Source of the DNA: Methanosarcina sp. ERenArc_MAG2
Lineage (GTDB): Archaea; Halobacteriota; Methanosarcinia; Methanosarcinales; Methanosarcinaceae
Direction: 5' to 3'
Length of the DNA stretch: 64,000 nt
NCBI GenBank assembly: GCA_023955635.1
Contig: JAMXHR010000009.1
Coordinates: 186,001-250,000 of the forward strand
Positions 8,846 through 17,717 of the stretch are shown here, one piece after another. How positions within the stretch are numbered: position 1 is the stretch's first letter; each line of letters begins with the position of its first letter. The translations under genes were made by a program, and so were the position numbers. The notes beneath the pieces were generated by a model, which saw only the letters and a program-made list of their open reading frames with translations, had not been told where the DNA came from and made no database searches.

Positions 8846-9199
8846 TTGATTATTAGCATTACTTCCGAACCTAAAAACGATGTTTACAGATTTTTGGTAG
8901 ACCTAGCTTTTGATTTATGTGACGAGTTTATTCTTGTTGTACGTAAAGATTTGTGTTTGAAATCAAACGATAGTGATAAATCCGTATTGGAAAAGCTAAA
9001 TGATTATTTAAAAGAAATGAAAGAACAATCGGAATGGGCAGGCACCAAACTGCTTAAACATACTGCATATGTTTACCATTACCATACCAGCCCGGAAGCC
9101 AGAGAAATAATCAAAGAGGTTTCAAATTCACTTTACAGTTGGGTGCAACCGAATTTACCCGAAGATTTGAGCTTTTATAAGAGTGGCAAACCTTGGTTA
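8846..9199 (+). pseudogene. Unknown protein, N-terminal 118 codons, interrupted by ISAzo13-type element
   Basis: The gene starts with TTG at 8846 after the strong site GGAGGAGAAAC. The protein begins MIISITSEPKNDVYRFLVDL and includes EWAGTKLLKHTAYVYHYHTS and LPEDLSFYKSGKPWL. I know similar uncharacterised bacterial and archaeal proteins but no function. The apparent end GLVTK is encoded by the insertion sequence. Removing the element (9200-10487) and one TTA copy joins codon 118 directly to VNTAHEKQSFILSEDKFEID at 10491, giving a 150-residue protein. The gene was therefore intact shortly before the insertion. Confidence 0.75.
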
Positions 9200-10487
9200 G
9201 GGCTCGTCACAAAATAATTTAATTAACTCACTCCATTCTTTGGTTTGAATGTGTAATTCCATTCTCCGTGAAACTCATCAAGTATAATGCCCAATTTTTC
9301 AACCTGTTTTTTTCGATTTTAATTCCTGTTGGATACTTATTCGTGTCTAACATGCATTTTACTTCAAGCCCTTTTGATGTAGTTGTTGCTGCAATAAGGT
9401 TTACAACTACTTCATAGCTTGTTAGTGGTTTTCCTCTCCAATTAAGAGTAATCTGAGAAAATAGTCTATGCTCTATTTTATTCCATTTACTTGTACCTGG
9501 AGGAAAGTGGCAAACCGAAATCTCCAATCCGATTTCATCCGTTAATTTTTGTAATTCTGTTTTCCACAATTTTACTCTTGATCCATTGCTTCCCCCACAA
9601 TCTGCAGTAATTAAAAGTTTTTTTGCATCAGGATATGATTTACACCCCATTAGATTCCACCATCTACGTATACTTTCAACTGCAAAAGACGCTGTATCAT
9701 GATCTATGCCGACGTTTACCCATCCCTCATTATTAGCAATGTCGTATACCCCATATGGATTTACCTTTCCCAGTTCTTTATCCTTAAAATCATATACATT
9801 GACAAGTATTGGATCTTTTTTGGACGCAATTCACGGCCAACATTCTTGAAATTTCCGATTAACTCTTTCTTTTTAGTATCTACTGAGATTACAGGCTGAT
9901 GTTCACCTTGAAATATTTTACATTTTTCACTTATATGCTCAAATTGTTTGTCACGATCAGGATGCTCAGTTCCTTCTATGGTTTTCTTATTCGCTTGTAA
10001 ACTGTAACCAAGCATGTGAAGCATATCCGCAACTCTTGTATGGCTTACTTTATGTCCGATATTCTGAAGTTCCCCTGCTATATTTCGAAGACTTTTACAA
10101 GTCCAGAGTAAAGGAGATTCCGGATCCCCACGACTTGTTGGTTCAATAAGTGCCTCAAGATCGGATAAAAGAGTAGGGTCTTTCTCAACAATCTTTTTAC
10201 GACCTCCTCCAGGAGCACGTATTTTATCATCAGAAAGAGATTTGCCACTTTCCAGTTCAGTGCAACCTTTTTTAATTGTATTTTCAGAAATACCAGTTGC
10301 ACGAGAAACTATGCTGATGTTGCCTTTGCCAATACTAAGCGCTTCTGCAGCTGCAAATAAACGTTTGCTTTTTTCATCAAGAAAAGGTTTTAGCAAGTTA
10401 TATTTTTGGAAATAATTTCCTCAAGCATATAGACCAAATAGGATTAACTTATATAAAAAAATACTCAATCTATTTTGTTACGAATAC
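9200..10487 (-). mobile_element. ISAzo13-type insertion sequence, copy 1
   Basis: A 1288-bp element with imperfect 18-bp terminal inverted repeats: GGGCTCGTCACAAAATAA at the left, and the complement of GTATTCGTAACAAAATAG at the right. TTA is duplicated at 9197-9199 and 10488-10490. It is nearly identical to the copy at 56795-58085 on the other strand. The differences noticed are one substitution in the transposase gene and three A-runs each one base shorter here. It interrupts the gene starting at 8846. Confidence 0.9.
9223..10428 (-). pseudogene. ISAzo13-family transposase, copy 1 with three frameshifts
   Basis: Same protein as the intact copy at 56854. It is broken by one-base-shorter A runs, seen as T5 at 10403-10407, T6 at 9816-9821 and T7 at 9307-9313, against 6, 7 and 8 in the intact copy. 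Open pieces are 10396-9761 (helix-turn-helix part and first catalytic region) and 9650-9228 (TADCGGSNGSRV and HFPPGTSKWNKIEHRLFS). If the short runs are real, this copy cannot make transposase. Confidence 0.85.
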
Positions 10488-10490
10488 TTA

Positions 10491-10589
10491 GTAAATACAG
10501 CTCATGAAAAACAGAGCTTTATTCTTAGCGAAGACAAGTTTGAGATAGACAGAATTGTGAACATAAAAGGCCTTGAGATAAGGTTATAA
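10491..10589 (+). pseudogene. C-terminal fragment of the gene interrupted at 9199
   Basis: In-frame continuation of the gene starting at 8846, encoding VNTAHEKQSFILSEDKFEID then RIVNIKGLEIRL and a TAA stop. It has no start of its own. The junction with the upstream part is exact after removal of the insertion sequence and one copy of TTA. Confidence 0.75.
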
Positions 10590-10801
10590 CATGAACTTCG
10601 TCACCATTTGAAATTGTTGAGGATTATCGCCAGTGGAAAATATGAAGTAAAAACTGGCAACTCAGCGATAAAAAAATCTACGCTGCCGGTTTCAGCAAGG
10701 AAACGCTTTCAACTTTTCCAAACTTCTTTCGTTAAAAAAAGTTTGAATCTGCATTTTTGCGGCAGGTCGGAATACATTCATCAGTTTCCAACTTTTCCAG
10801 C

Positions 10802-11368
10802 TCAAAAAGCAACGTCTTTTGGGTTAAAGTACTCGGGGTCAAAACTTTTCCCCAGCCACGCCACTGTATGTTCATATTCCTCATGTTCAGGTTCTTTCAG
10901 GATCTCGAGCATCTCTTCATAGCCCCATATCCCTCCAATGTCCTCGGGGACAGCTGCTCTTTTTCCTGCAGTGCAGATAGGATATTTCACACCTTGTTTT
11001 TTCGGAAGGATCTCCTCAAGCCGGACTTTTACTTCCCAGTTGTCCCCGAAATCGTATCTGTAAAGAGCAACCTTATTTTCCAGAGTAAAGTATTTGGAGA
11101 GCTTAGCCTTATTCTCCTGCACAAGGGGTTCACAGAAAGTTTCATAATCGTCATCTGCTTTCCCTATTTTGTCAAGCTCCCCGGTTTGTGGGTTTTGCAT
11201 TTCGAATTCATGCAAATGGTAATCTTTCCAATTCATCACAGCCTGGATAGTCTTATGAATGTCCAGAAAAATATAATTTTCCGGCACCTGGATTCGCCGC
11301 CAGATCTTAGGAGTAATGCCTTTTATTGAAAGCTTAAACTGATATATCTTTTCAAACGGGCCTTTCAT
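10802..11368 (-). CDS. PRiA4-ORF3-like (MM3350-type) protein
   Basis: About 188 residues from the ATG at 11368, which has GGGGAAGAAC upstream; an in-frame start at 11401 has no such site. The pattern YQFKLSIKGITPKIWRRIQVP, then AVMNWKDYHLHEFEM, YRYDFGDNWEVKVRLE, and the final GGIWGYEEMLEIL and FDPEYFNP marks the plasmid pRiA4b ORF-3-like fold. This family is widespread in Methanosarcina and in plasmids and transposons. Its function is unsettled; an accessory role with mobile DNA has been suggested. The frame is intact. It lies next to the interrupted gene and copy 1 of the insertion sequence. Confidence 0.8.
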   Translation of the reverse strand: MKGPFEKIYQFKLSIKGITPKIWRRIQVPENYIFLDIHKTIQAVMNWKDYHLHEFEMQNPQTGELDKIGKADDDYETFCEPLVQENKAKLSKYFTLENKVALYRYDFGDNWEVKVRLEEILPKKQGVKYPICTAGKRAAVPEDIGGIWGYEEMLEILKEPEHEEYEHTVAWLGKSFDPEYFNPKDVAF

Positions 11369-11389
11369 AAGTTCTTCCCCAGAATAAAC

Positions 11390-11625
11390 GTTCGCTAACA
11401 TCGGATAATTTCTGATAACGTTCGCTAGCTTCTGCTAATATTCACTAATTTGCCAATATTCATTAATTTTTGCTAATCCTGGATACTATTTATTAATGTC
11501 CTCTAATAATCACTAATATCATCTAATATTCAGCAATGTCATATAATATCCAATAATATCCTCGAATATTTGATAATATTCAGTACTATTCAATACAATT
11601 CAATCCTATTCAATAAGAAAGGTTG
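11390..11625. repeat. Degenerate short AT-rich repeats
   Basis: A stretch of loosely repeated 10-13 base units based on CTAATATTCA or CTAATATCAT, such as GCTAATATTCACTAA, TCTAATAATCACTAATATC and ATCTAATATTCAGC. It begins with a repeated ACGTTCGCTA near 11390-11430. It is non-coding on both strands and lies upstream of the PRiA4-type gene. It looks like slippage-derived sequence; no defined unit or end can be set. Confidence 0.5.
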
Positions 11626-11909
11626 AAAAGCCTATCTCCCGCATATTCCATGTGTGCAAACTTTGTTTCAAAAGATGGAGATATAGCCTGCGGGTCTGGG
11701 CATGCGTACGTCGCACAGAAGTAAAAGGAGCTGCGGTACCACTTTGTAAGTATCCACTATATGGCTGAAACGCATGTCATCCGGTGGAGGTTTGCTCGCG
11801 AATATCTTGCATAGAATAGACTGACATTGATGAAAAATTAAGTTTCAGGCCTTCTTTTAGCGAACTTTGCCTGCAAATTTTAACTTTAACTTTAATGTAA
11901 GAGTTTGTA
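11626..11909. other. Intergenic region without recognised gene
   Basis: A more GC-rich patch (11640-11820) with no convincing frame. The segment GTGGAGGTTTGCTCGCGAAT at 11784-11803 resembles the last 20 bases of the CRISPR repeat found 1 kb downstream (GTGGATCTTGCTCGCGAAT). It may be a decayed repeat, but the rest of the repeat is not recognisable. Confidence 0.3.
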
Positions 11910-12061
11910 TTAAGCCGACATTCCGCAGATGTACACAGATGTAGAATTCATTTACCGATTGGTCCAAAATAACTTATCAAATGGTGAGTTAACTTTTGAA
12001 CTACTGCCAAAAATGGATAATAGATGGCATTCTTGTGTACATCTGCGGAAAGTGGGATTAA
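11910..12061. mobile_element. 152-bp miniature inverted-repeat element
   Basis: The ends are 28-base inverted repeats at 11910-11937 and 12034-12061 with three mismatches. Their core TTCCGCAGATGTACACA is perfect on both sides. The 96-base interior has no gene. A target duplication is not clear. The right end lies 10 bases from the 3' end of the methyltransferase gene and could serve as its transcription end. Confidence 0.75.
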
Positions 12062-12070
12062 GAATAATTT

Positions 12071-12694
12071 TCAAACCTTTTTTGCGAGATACCCTCTAAA
12101 CATTGACTTTCCTTTTTTATCGGGTGTTTTATACACAAAAAACATAACACACTTTAGTATCTCGAAACCGTGTTTATTTATCAGTTCGGTTATCTGAAAG
12201 TCATTATGATAGTATATGGAGAGACCTGAATCGGTATCGGTATAGTTCAAAAGGCCATTTTCTGATACCATGACGGTAAAGCTGAAGGTACCCCCGATTT
12301 TCATCACGCGGCTTGATTCTTTAAAAAATGTATCAAGTTTCTCAAAGAAATGGAATATTCCACATGCCATTGTATTTTCGAATTTTGCGTCCTCATAGGG
12401 CCATCTATCGACTACCAGATCGCACAACTTAAGTTCCGTAGTGAATCCTTTTTCCCTGCATATATCGAGCATCTTTTCCGAGCCATCAATCCCATATACC
12501 TTAAGGCCGGCCTTATAAAACAAATAAGAGCTTAGCCCAGTACCAATACCGATATCAAGGACAGTACTCCCCGCAGATAGATATTCATAAGCCAGTCCAA
12601 AAAGCACTTCGTGCCCGTGATATTCTATCAGTATACTCATATTATCATAGACAGCGGCAGACCTGTCATGTACTGCAATGATCGTGGATTTCAC
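12071..12694 (-). CDS. Class I SAM-dependent methyltransferase
   Basis: A 207-residue protein of the Methyltransf_11/25 type. Motif I is VLDIGIGTGLSSYLF, with the acid in VYGIDGSEKMLDICR. Motif II-like is KFENTMACGIFHFFE and motif III region is SSRVMKIGGTFSFTVM. Such small methyltransferases act on metabolites or natural products; no substrate can be named. The frame is intact. It is a single gene between a miniature element and the CRISPR array, and both neighbours suggest an accessory region. The ATG at 12694 is the first in-frame start. Confidence 0.75.
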   Translation of the reverse strand: MKSTIIAVHDRSAAVYDNMSILIEYHGHEVLFGLAYEYLSAGSTVLDIGIGTGLSSYLFYKAGLKVYGIDGSEKMLDICREKGFTTELKLCDLVVDRWPYEDAKFENTMACGIFHFFEKLDTFFKESSRVMKIGGTFSFTVMVSENGLLNYTDTDSGLSIYYHNDFQITELINKHGFEILKCVMFFVYKTPDKKGKSMFRGYLAKKV

Positions 12695-12754
12695 ATCTCA
12701 CAAGTTACTCTATGATATGAAAAAAGTTTCTATATTGTTTTTAGTCTTTTTTCA

Positions 12755-13083
12755 ATTTCAATCCTTATTTTAGTGGATCTTGCTCGCGAATTTGAGGGTA
12801 GCGCTGGATTGGATTAATTCAGATTTATTTCAATCCTTATTTTAGTGTATCTTGCTCGCGAATAGTCTCACTAAGAGATATTGATCAGTCCCGTCGAGAA
12901 TTTCAATCCTTATTTTAGTGTATCTTGCTCGCGAATAGGGATTTTGCAGTCCGAGTATTTAATTCCAAATTAATTTCAATCCTTATTTTAGTGTATCTTG
13001 CTCGCGAATCCAATTCTGAACTGCATAAGACAGAGAAGCCAGTAAAATTTCAATCCTTATTTTAGTGTATCTTGCTCGCGAAT
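12755..13083 (-). CRISPR. Five-repeat CRISPR array, 37-bp repeats
   Basis: Repeats lie at 12755-12791, 12827-12863, 12900-12936, 12973-13009 and 13047-13083. Each reads ATTTCAATCCTTATTTTAGT then GTATCTTGCTCGCGAAT on the plus strand; the first has GTGGATC in place of GTGTATC. Spacers are 35, 36, 36 and 37 bases and unrelated to each other. The complement ends in ATTGAAAT, the usual 8-base crRNA handle of type I-B and III repeats. So crRNAs should be read leftward from a leader to the right of 13083. The divergent copy is then at the far end, as expected for the oldest repeat. No cas gene lies in the window. Confidence 0.95.
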
Positions 13084-13330
13084 AGGGCAAAATTTTCCGT
13101 TATTTAGCTAGAAAAGGCCTGAAATAAGTCCTTTTTTGGGGCTAAAATTCTTATCGGAAAATTATCAAACCCTTTATAAATACAAGAAAAACAGGGTTTC
13201 TAGCGGTTTGGAAACATTTTGCTATATGCCTTTCTTTCTATTTAACTTTTGTATTTAATGTCGTTTTAAGTAGATTCAAATGGCGGCTTAATTCAGTAAT
13301 GTTTTTGCTATTTTTTAAAAATACCGAATT
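13084..13330 (-). promoter_or_regulatory. Probable CRISPR leader and promoter
   Basis: AT-rich sequence directly right of the last repeat. On the minus strand a TATA-like TTTATAAAGG lies at 13171-13180, about 90 bases before the first transcribed repeat. The homopolymer tract CCAAAAAAGG lies between. Orientation follows from the repeat handle and the position of the divergent repeat. No cas-proximal leader is available to compare. Confidence 0.5.
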
Positions 13331-13629
13331 TAAACTATTTTTTCATCCAGAAATCGCAATCAATCCTAAACTAACAGACGAATAAAAATATTATTTTGTA
13401 TTATTTTGTTATATAATATTACTGTATTAGTATTACGTCTATTTAGGAAGGTATTTATAACAAAACTATTTTAGTCTAATTCATCTTAATTTTAGTTAAA
13501 AAAGTATTGCTATATTATTATGTTTTCTCAGAGAAGTGTTACTCAACTGACTCGAGATTACTAAAAACACTACTGATAGGTAATACTACTGCAATAATTT
13601 GATATAATTACGAGAAAGGAGGAGTTTAA
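13331..13629. promoter_or_regulatory. Upstream region of first binding-protein gene
   Basis: Very AT-rich. It contains GTAATACTA at 13580-13588 and its complement TAGTATTAC at 13428-13436. The same 9-mer occurs upstream of the second binding-protein gene at 15782. The region ends with the strong ribosome-binding site AAAGGAGG at 13616-13623. The shared 9-mer may be an operator; the regulator is unknown. Confidence 0.35.
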
Positions 13630-15302
13630 ATTAATAAAAATCAGCAATATCTCTTAATAGGAGCAATAGCCATAATTCTCGCGGCTGCTTTTGTTTTCAT
13701 GCCGACTGGTGAGCCAGCCAAACCGGCTTCTGAGGTTTCGGATGAATCGATTTCCGGGGTTCGGATGAATTAATTTCCGAAGACTCGGCTGAACTGGTGG
13801 CAGCAGTAGGGACCCACGGAGGAGAGCCGGAAACCGGTTTTAACCCGATTACTGGATGGGGCTATAATCGCGAACCACTTGTTCAAAGTACCCTCTTTAA
13901 AAAAGATAGTAATGGATCTCTGATTCATGATTTAGCGACAAATTATTCTGTTAGTGACGATGGATTAACCTGGACTGTTAATATAAGAAATGACGTTAAA
14001 TTCCATGATGGAGTGCCTTTAACGGCCAGGGATGTAGCCTTCACGTTTAATACCGCTGCAAATTCGAGTGGAGTAGATATCTCAGTGCTGAAAAATGCGG
14101 TAGCCCTCGATAATTACACGGTTGAATTCAAATTAAACGATCCGCAGGCGACTTTTATTCACAAACTTGCAGTTCTTGGGATTGTGCCTGAACATGCTTA
14201 CGATGAAACTTATGGGGACAATCCGATAGGGTCGGGCCCGTACAGATTCGTACAGTGGAATAAAGGCCAGCAGGCGATCTTTGAAGCAAATCCGGATTAT
14301 TATGGCCAGAAACCTTACTTCAAGAAGTTAACTTTACTCTTCATGCAGTCCGACACGGCTTTTGCGGCGGCGAAATCAGGACAGGTTGACCTAGCCGAAA
14401 TTCCGTCTTCTTATGCTAATCAAAAAGTGGATGGAATGAAAATAGTATCCCTTGATTCCATTGACGCCAGGGGAATAAGTTTCCCCATGCAGCCCGATAC
14501 AGGCAGGAAAACGGAAAATGGCTATTCAATCGGGAACAATGTAACTTCCGATCCTGTGATAAGAAAAGCCTTGAATATTGGAATAGATAGGCAAGCCTTA
14601 ATCAATGGCGCATTAAATGGGCAGGGTGAAGAGGAATTTACGGGTGTGGACAAATTACCTTTCGGAAATAAGGAAGCTATATTCGAAGATGGAAATGTAG
14701 ATGAAGCCGGGAAAATTTTAGCGGATAGCGGCTGGAAAGATACAGATGGCGACGGCATCCTTGAGAAGAATGGGTTGAAAGCCGAATTTACTTTACTATA
14801 TCCTTCAAATGCACAGGATAGGCAAGCGTTAGCTGTTGCATTAAGCGAGGAAGCCCGAAAATTGGGCATAAACATTAAAGTCGAGGGCAAAAGCTGGGAT
14901 GAGATTGATACCCTGGCGCATTCGACTCCGGTAGTTTTCGGTTTCGGCTCGCTGGACCCTACTGACTTATACCTGAAATACTACAGCAAAAGTTACGACC
15001 CTTCAAGCTACAACAACGTAATAATGTACAACAATTCGGTAGTGGATAACTATTTAAGGACAGCCATAACCAGCGTTGATCAGGATACTGCCAATAAAAA
15101 CTGGCAACTGGCTGCCTGGGACGGAACAACAGGATTTTCTGCAAAAGGAGATGCTACATGGATGTGGCTGGCATCTATTGATTATCTGTACATTATGGAT
15201 GAGGATTTAGATATTGGAATCCCTAAAATACAGCCTCACGGTGCAGACATTTTTGGTAATATCCTGGAATGGAACCGCACAGCAAATAAAACTACAAACT
15301 GA
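13630..15302 (+). CDS. ABC-importer substrate-binding protein 1 (nickel/peptide type), ATT start, one frameshift
   Basis: A family 5 extracellular solute-binding protein of NikA/DppA type, about 557 residues. It has a signal-anchor near the N-terminus (LLIGAIAIILAAAFVFM), an acidic linker, then TGFNPITGWG, LATNYSVSDDGLTWTVNIR, VKFHDGVPLTARDVAFTFNT, PIGSGPYRF and ALNIGIDRQALINGAL. Family members capture nickel complexes or short peptides outside the membrane; which one is not decidable. The N-terminus is restored by one G in the run at 13756-13759. The upstream frame opens after a TAA with ATT at 13630, 6 bases after GGAGG, and has no ATG, GTG or TTG before the hydrophobic segment. The second binding protein has the same arrangement. 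Confidence 0.85.
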
Positions 15303-15376
15303 CTTTCAGTAAGGGAACTATTCCTGAAAGTTTTAGTAACGCTGAGGATGCAAGACTCCTCAGCGCAACCTTTTTT
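15303..15376 (+). terminator. Tandem hairpins and T-run after binding protein 1
   Basis: A first hairpin pairs ACTTTCAG with CTGAAAGT just after the stop codon. A second, CGCTGAGGA (15340-15348) with TCCTCAGCG (15357-15365), is followed by six T at 15371-15376. This fits transcription termination or mRNA 3'-end stabilisation and separates the gene from the second binding protein. Confidence 0.65.
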
Positions 15377-16031
15377 GGTTAATTTGCTTAGAATATATTT
15401 TTCAATCTTAAACCACTGCTTTCTCCATTTTTCAATTTTTAAATTACTTTTTTCCACTTTTCCAACCTATATAGTACTGATATCCCTTTTCCTAATCTTT
15501 GATTACTGCTACCTTTTTGTAAATTCGTTAGGGCCAGTTACGAAATAACCTGGGCAACACACAACTATTTTGAGATTATAATCGATGAGCCTGTTTACGA
15601 AAATAATTGAGTACTGTATAAATAAGTGCCTAAGTTATTTCGTGAAGGTTCCTTAGCTTGCAAAGCGCTTATTGTAATAATTTTTTGATATCTTTTGGAT
15701 CGCCAGAATCTACACTTATTTTTCAGTATTCAATGCCTCAATTATCCACAGATGCAGGAAAATGACTGAGATTCTCACATTGTAATACTAAACTACTTAA
15801 AACTAAGAATTTAGTAACACATAAATTTCGTAATGTATTTATAGAAGAATTGTTTTAATAAAGTTGTGTTAATTTTATTGTAAAAAGTAACATTTTATTG
15901 TCACATTTAGTCTGAAAACTATTATTAAAAGAAAAATCCCCGGATCATCTGTAACAATTAAAAATCCTTGCTCAATGTTCAATTCCTGCTTAAATGTTCA
16001 GGATTCTGGTAAAAGTATGGGAGGCGTCTAA
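15377..16031. other. Intergenic region between the two binding-protein genes
   Basis: About 650 bases, AT-rich, no gene. It contains GTAATACTA at 15782-15790, matching sites upstream of binding protein 1, and ends with GGGAGGCG, the ribosome-binding site of the second gene. This separate long leader suggests the second gene has its own promoter. Confidence 0.4.
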
Positions 16032-17717
16032 ATTAAGAAAAATCAACAATATCTACTGGCAGGGACAGTAGTCATAATTATAATGGTTATTTTTATCTTA
16101 ACGTCAACGGGTAATCCAGCCAGCTCAATATCACAGGTTTCCGGTGAGTCCGTTTCTGAGGGCTCGGAATTAGTTTCTCAGGATTCGGATGAATTGGTGG
16201 TGAATGTATATGGGCATACAGGTGAACCGGAAACCGGATTTGATCCACTTCTCGGATGGGGTTGCGGTCATGTGAATTTCGAGCCACTGATACAGAGTAC
16301 TCTTTTTAAATCAGCTGACGATGGAAGCATGATAAATGACCTTGCTACGAATTATTCGGTTAGTTCGGATGGAAAAGTATGGACTGTGAACATAAGAGAT
16401 AATGTCAGGTTCACAGACGGTGAGAAATTAACCGCAGAAGACGTGGCATTTACATTTAATACGGCAATTGGAAGTAACTCCGAGCTGGATATGAGTAATC
16501 TCGAAAAAGCTACGGCAATAAATGATACTGCGGTTAAATTCGAATTAAAAGAGCCCCAATCAAGCTTCATATGGAAACTCCGATACGTTGGGATTGTACC
16601 GGAACACGCATATGAAAAAGAAACTTACGGATCCAATCCAATAGGATCAGGACCCTATAAACTGATACAATGGGACAGAAGCCAACAGGCAATATTCGAA
16701 TTAAACGAAGATTACTATGGAAAAAAGCCGTACTTCAAAAAAATAACCATGCTATTTCTGGATAAAGATACTGCATTTGCAGCTGCAAAGTCCGGTGAAG
16801 TGGACATAGCTGAAATCGAAATTAGCCATGCAAATCAAACTATAGACGGATATAATTTGATAGCTCTTCCGGCAGCAAGAGCACTGGGAGTTTCGTTCCC
16901 CATGCAGAACGATACCGGTAAAGAAAGCCTCAAGGGAGATCCTATAGGCAATAATGTAACCGCCGATATAGCAATTCGAAAAGCTTTGAACATAGGTATC
17001 GATAGAGAAGCCCTGCTTGAAGGAGTAATCTCCGGAAAAGGAGATGTAGAATACACCGGGGTAGATCAACGAAACTACGGAAACCCCGAAGCCAGAATCA
17101 ATGATTCAAATCTCGAAGAAGCCAGAAAAATGTTAGAAAACGCAGAATGGAAAGACACTGATGGCGATGGAATTCGAGAAAAGAACGGAACTAATGCAGA
17201 ATTTAAACTATATTATTCTTCTGACGACCAGACAAGGCAAGCTCTATCAGTGGCTGTAAGCGAACAGGCTAAAAAATTAGGTATAAAAATAGACCTTGTA
17301 GGCGCAAACTGGGATGAAATATACGCCAATCAGTACAGTTCAGCCGTTTTATACGCTTACAGTAATATCGATACCTTTACTTTATATCTGCAATACCACA
17401 GCAAAGAAGCAGATGACACTTACAGAAATCCGGGTCTTTATAGTAATCCTGTTGTAGATGGGTATCTGGAAGCAGCTTTAAGAGCGGAAGATCAGGATGA
17501 GGCTACAAAATACTGGCAATTAGCTGCGTATGACGGAAATACCGGTTACGGGCCTGCAGGAGATGCTACCTGGCTATGGCTGGTGACAACTGATTATCTC
17601 TATATGGCGAATGAATCCCTGGAAATGGGAACTCCACAAAAAAATGCAGGATCAGATGTTTTAGGCAATATCTATGAATGGAAAAGAGTAAACACAGCCA
17701 GCTCGACTTCGAAATGA
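16032..17717 (+). CDS. ABC-importer substrate-binding protein 2 (nickel/peptide type), ATT start
   Basis: Paralogue of the protein at 13630, about 561 residues. It has a signal-anchor LLAGTVVIIIMVIFIL, a Ser/Glu-rich linker, then TGFDPLLGWG, LATNYSVSSDGKVWTVNIR, VRFTDGEKLTAEDVAFTFNT, PIGSGPYKL and ALNIGIDREALLEG. It is intact in the sequence. An ATG at 16083 would start inside the hydrophobic segment and lose the basic N-terminus KKNQQY. The frame is open to ATT at 16032, 7 bases after GGAGG and directly after a TAA. That is the same structure as in its paralogue, so ATT initiation is the simplest reading. It lies upstream of the permease genes and probably feeds the same transporter. Confidence 0.88.
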   Translation: MKKNQQYLLAGTVVIIIMVIFILTSTGNPASSISQVSGESVSEGSELVSQDSDELVVNVYGHTGEPETGFDPLLGWGCGHVNFEPLIQSTLFKSADDGSMINDLATNYSVSSDGKVWTVNIRDNVRFTDGEKLTAEDVAFTFNTAIGSNSELDMSNLEKATAINDTAVKFELKEPQSSFIWKLRYVGIVPEHAYEKETYGSNPIGSGPYKLIQWDRSQQAIFELNEDYYGKKPYFKKITMLFLDKDTAFAAAKSGEVDIAEIEISHANQTIDGYNLIALPAARALGVSFPMQNDTGKESLKGDPIGNNVTADIAIRKALNIGIDREALLEGVISGKGDVEYTGVDQRNYGNPEARINDSNLEEARKMLENAEWKDTDGDGIREKNGTNAEFKLYYSSDDQTRQALSVAVSEQAKKLGIKIDLVGANWDEIYANQYSSAVLYAYSNIDTFTLYLQYHSKEADDTYRNPGLYSNPVVDGYLEAALRAEDQDEATKYWQLAAYDGNTGYGPAGDATWLWLVTTDYLYMANESLEMGTPQKNAGSDVLGNIYEWKRVNTASSTSK

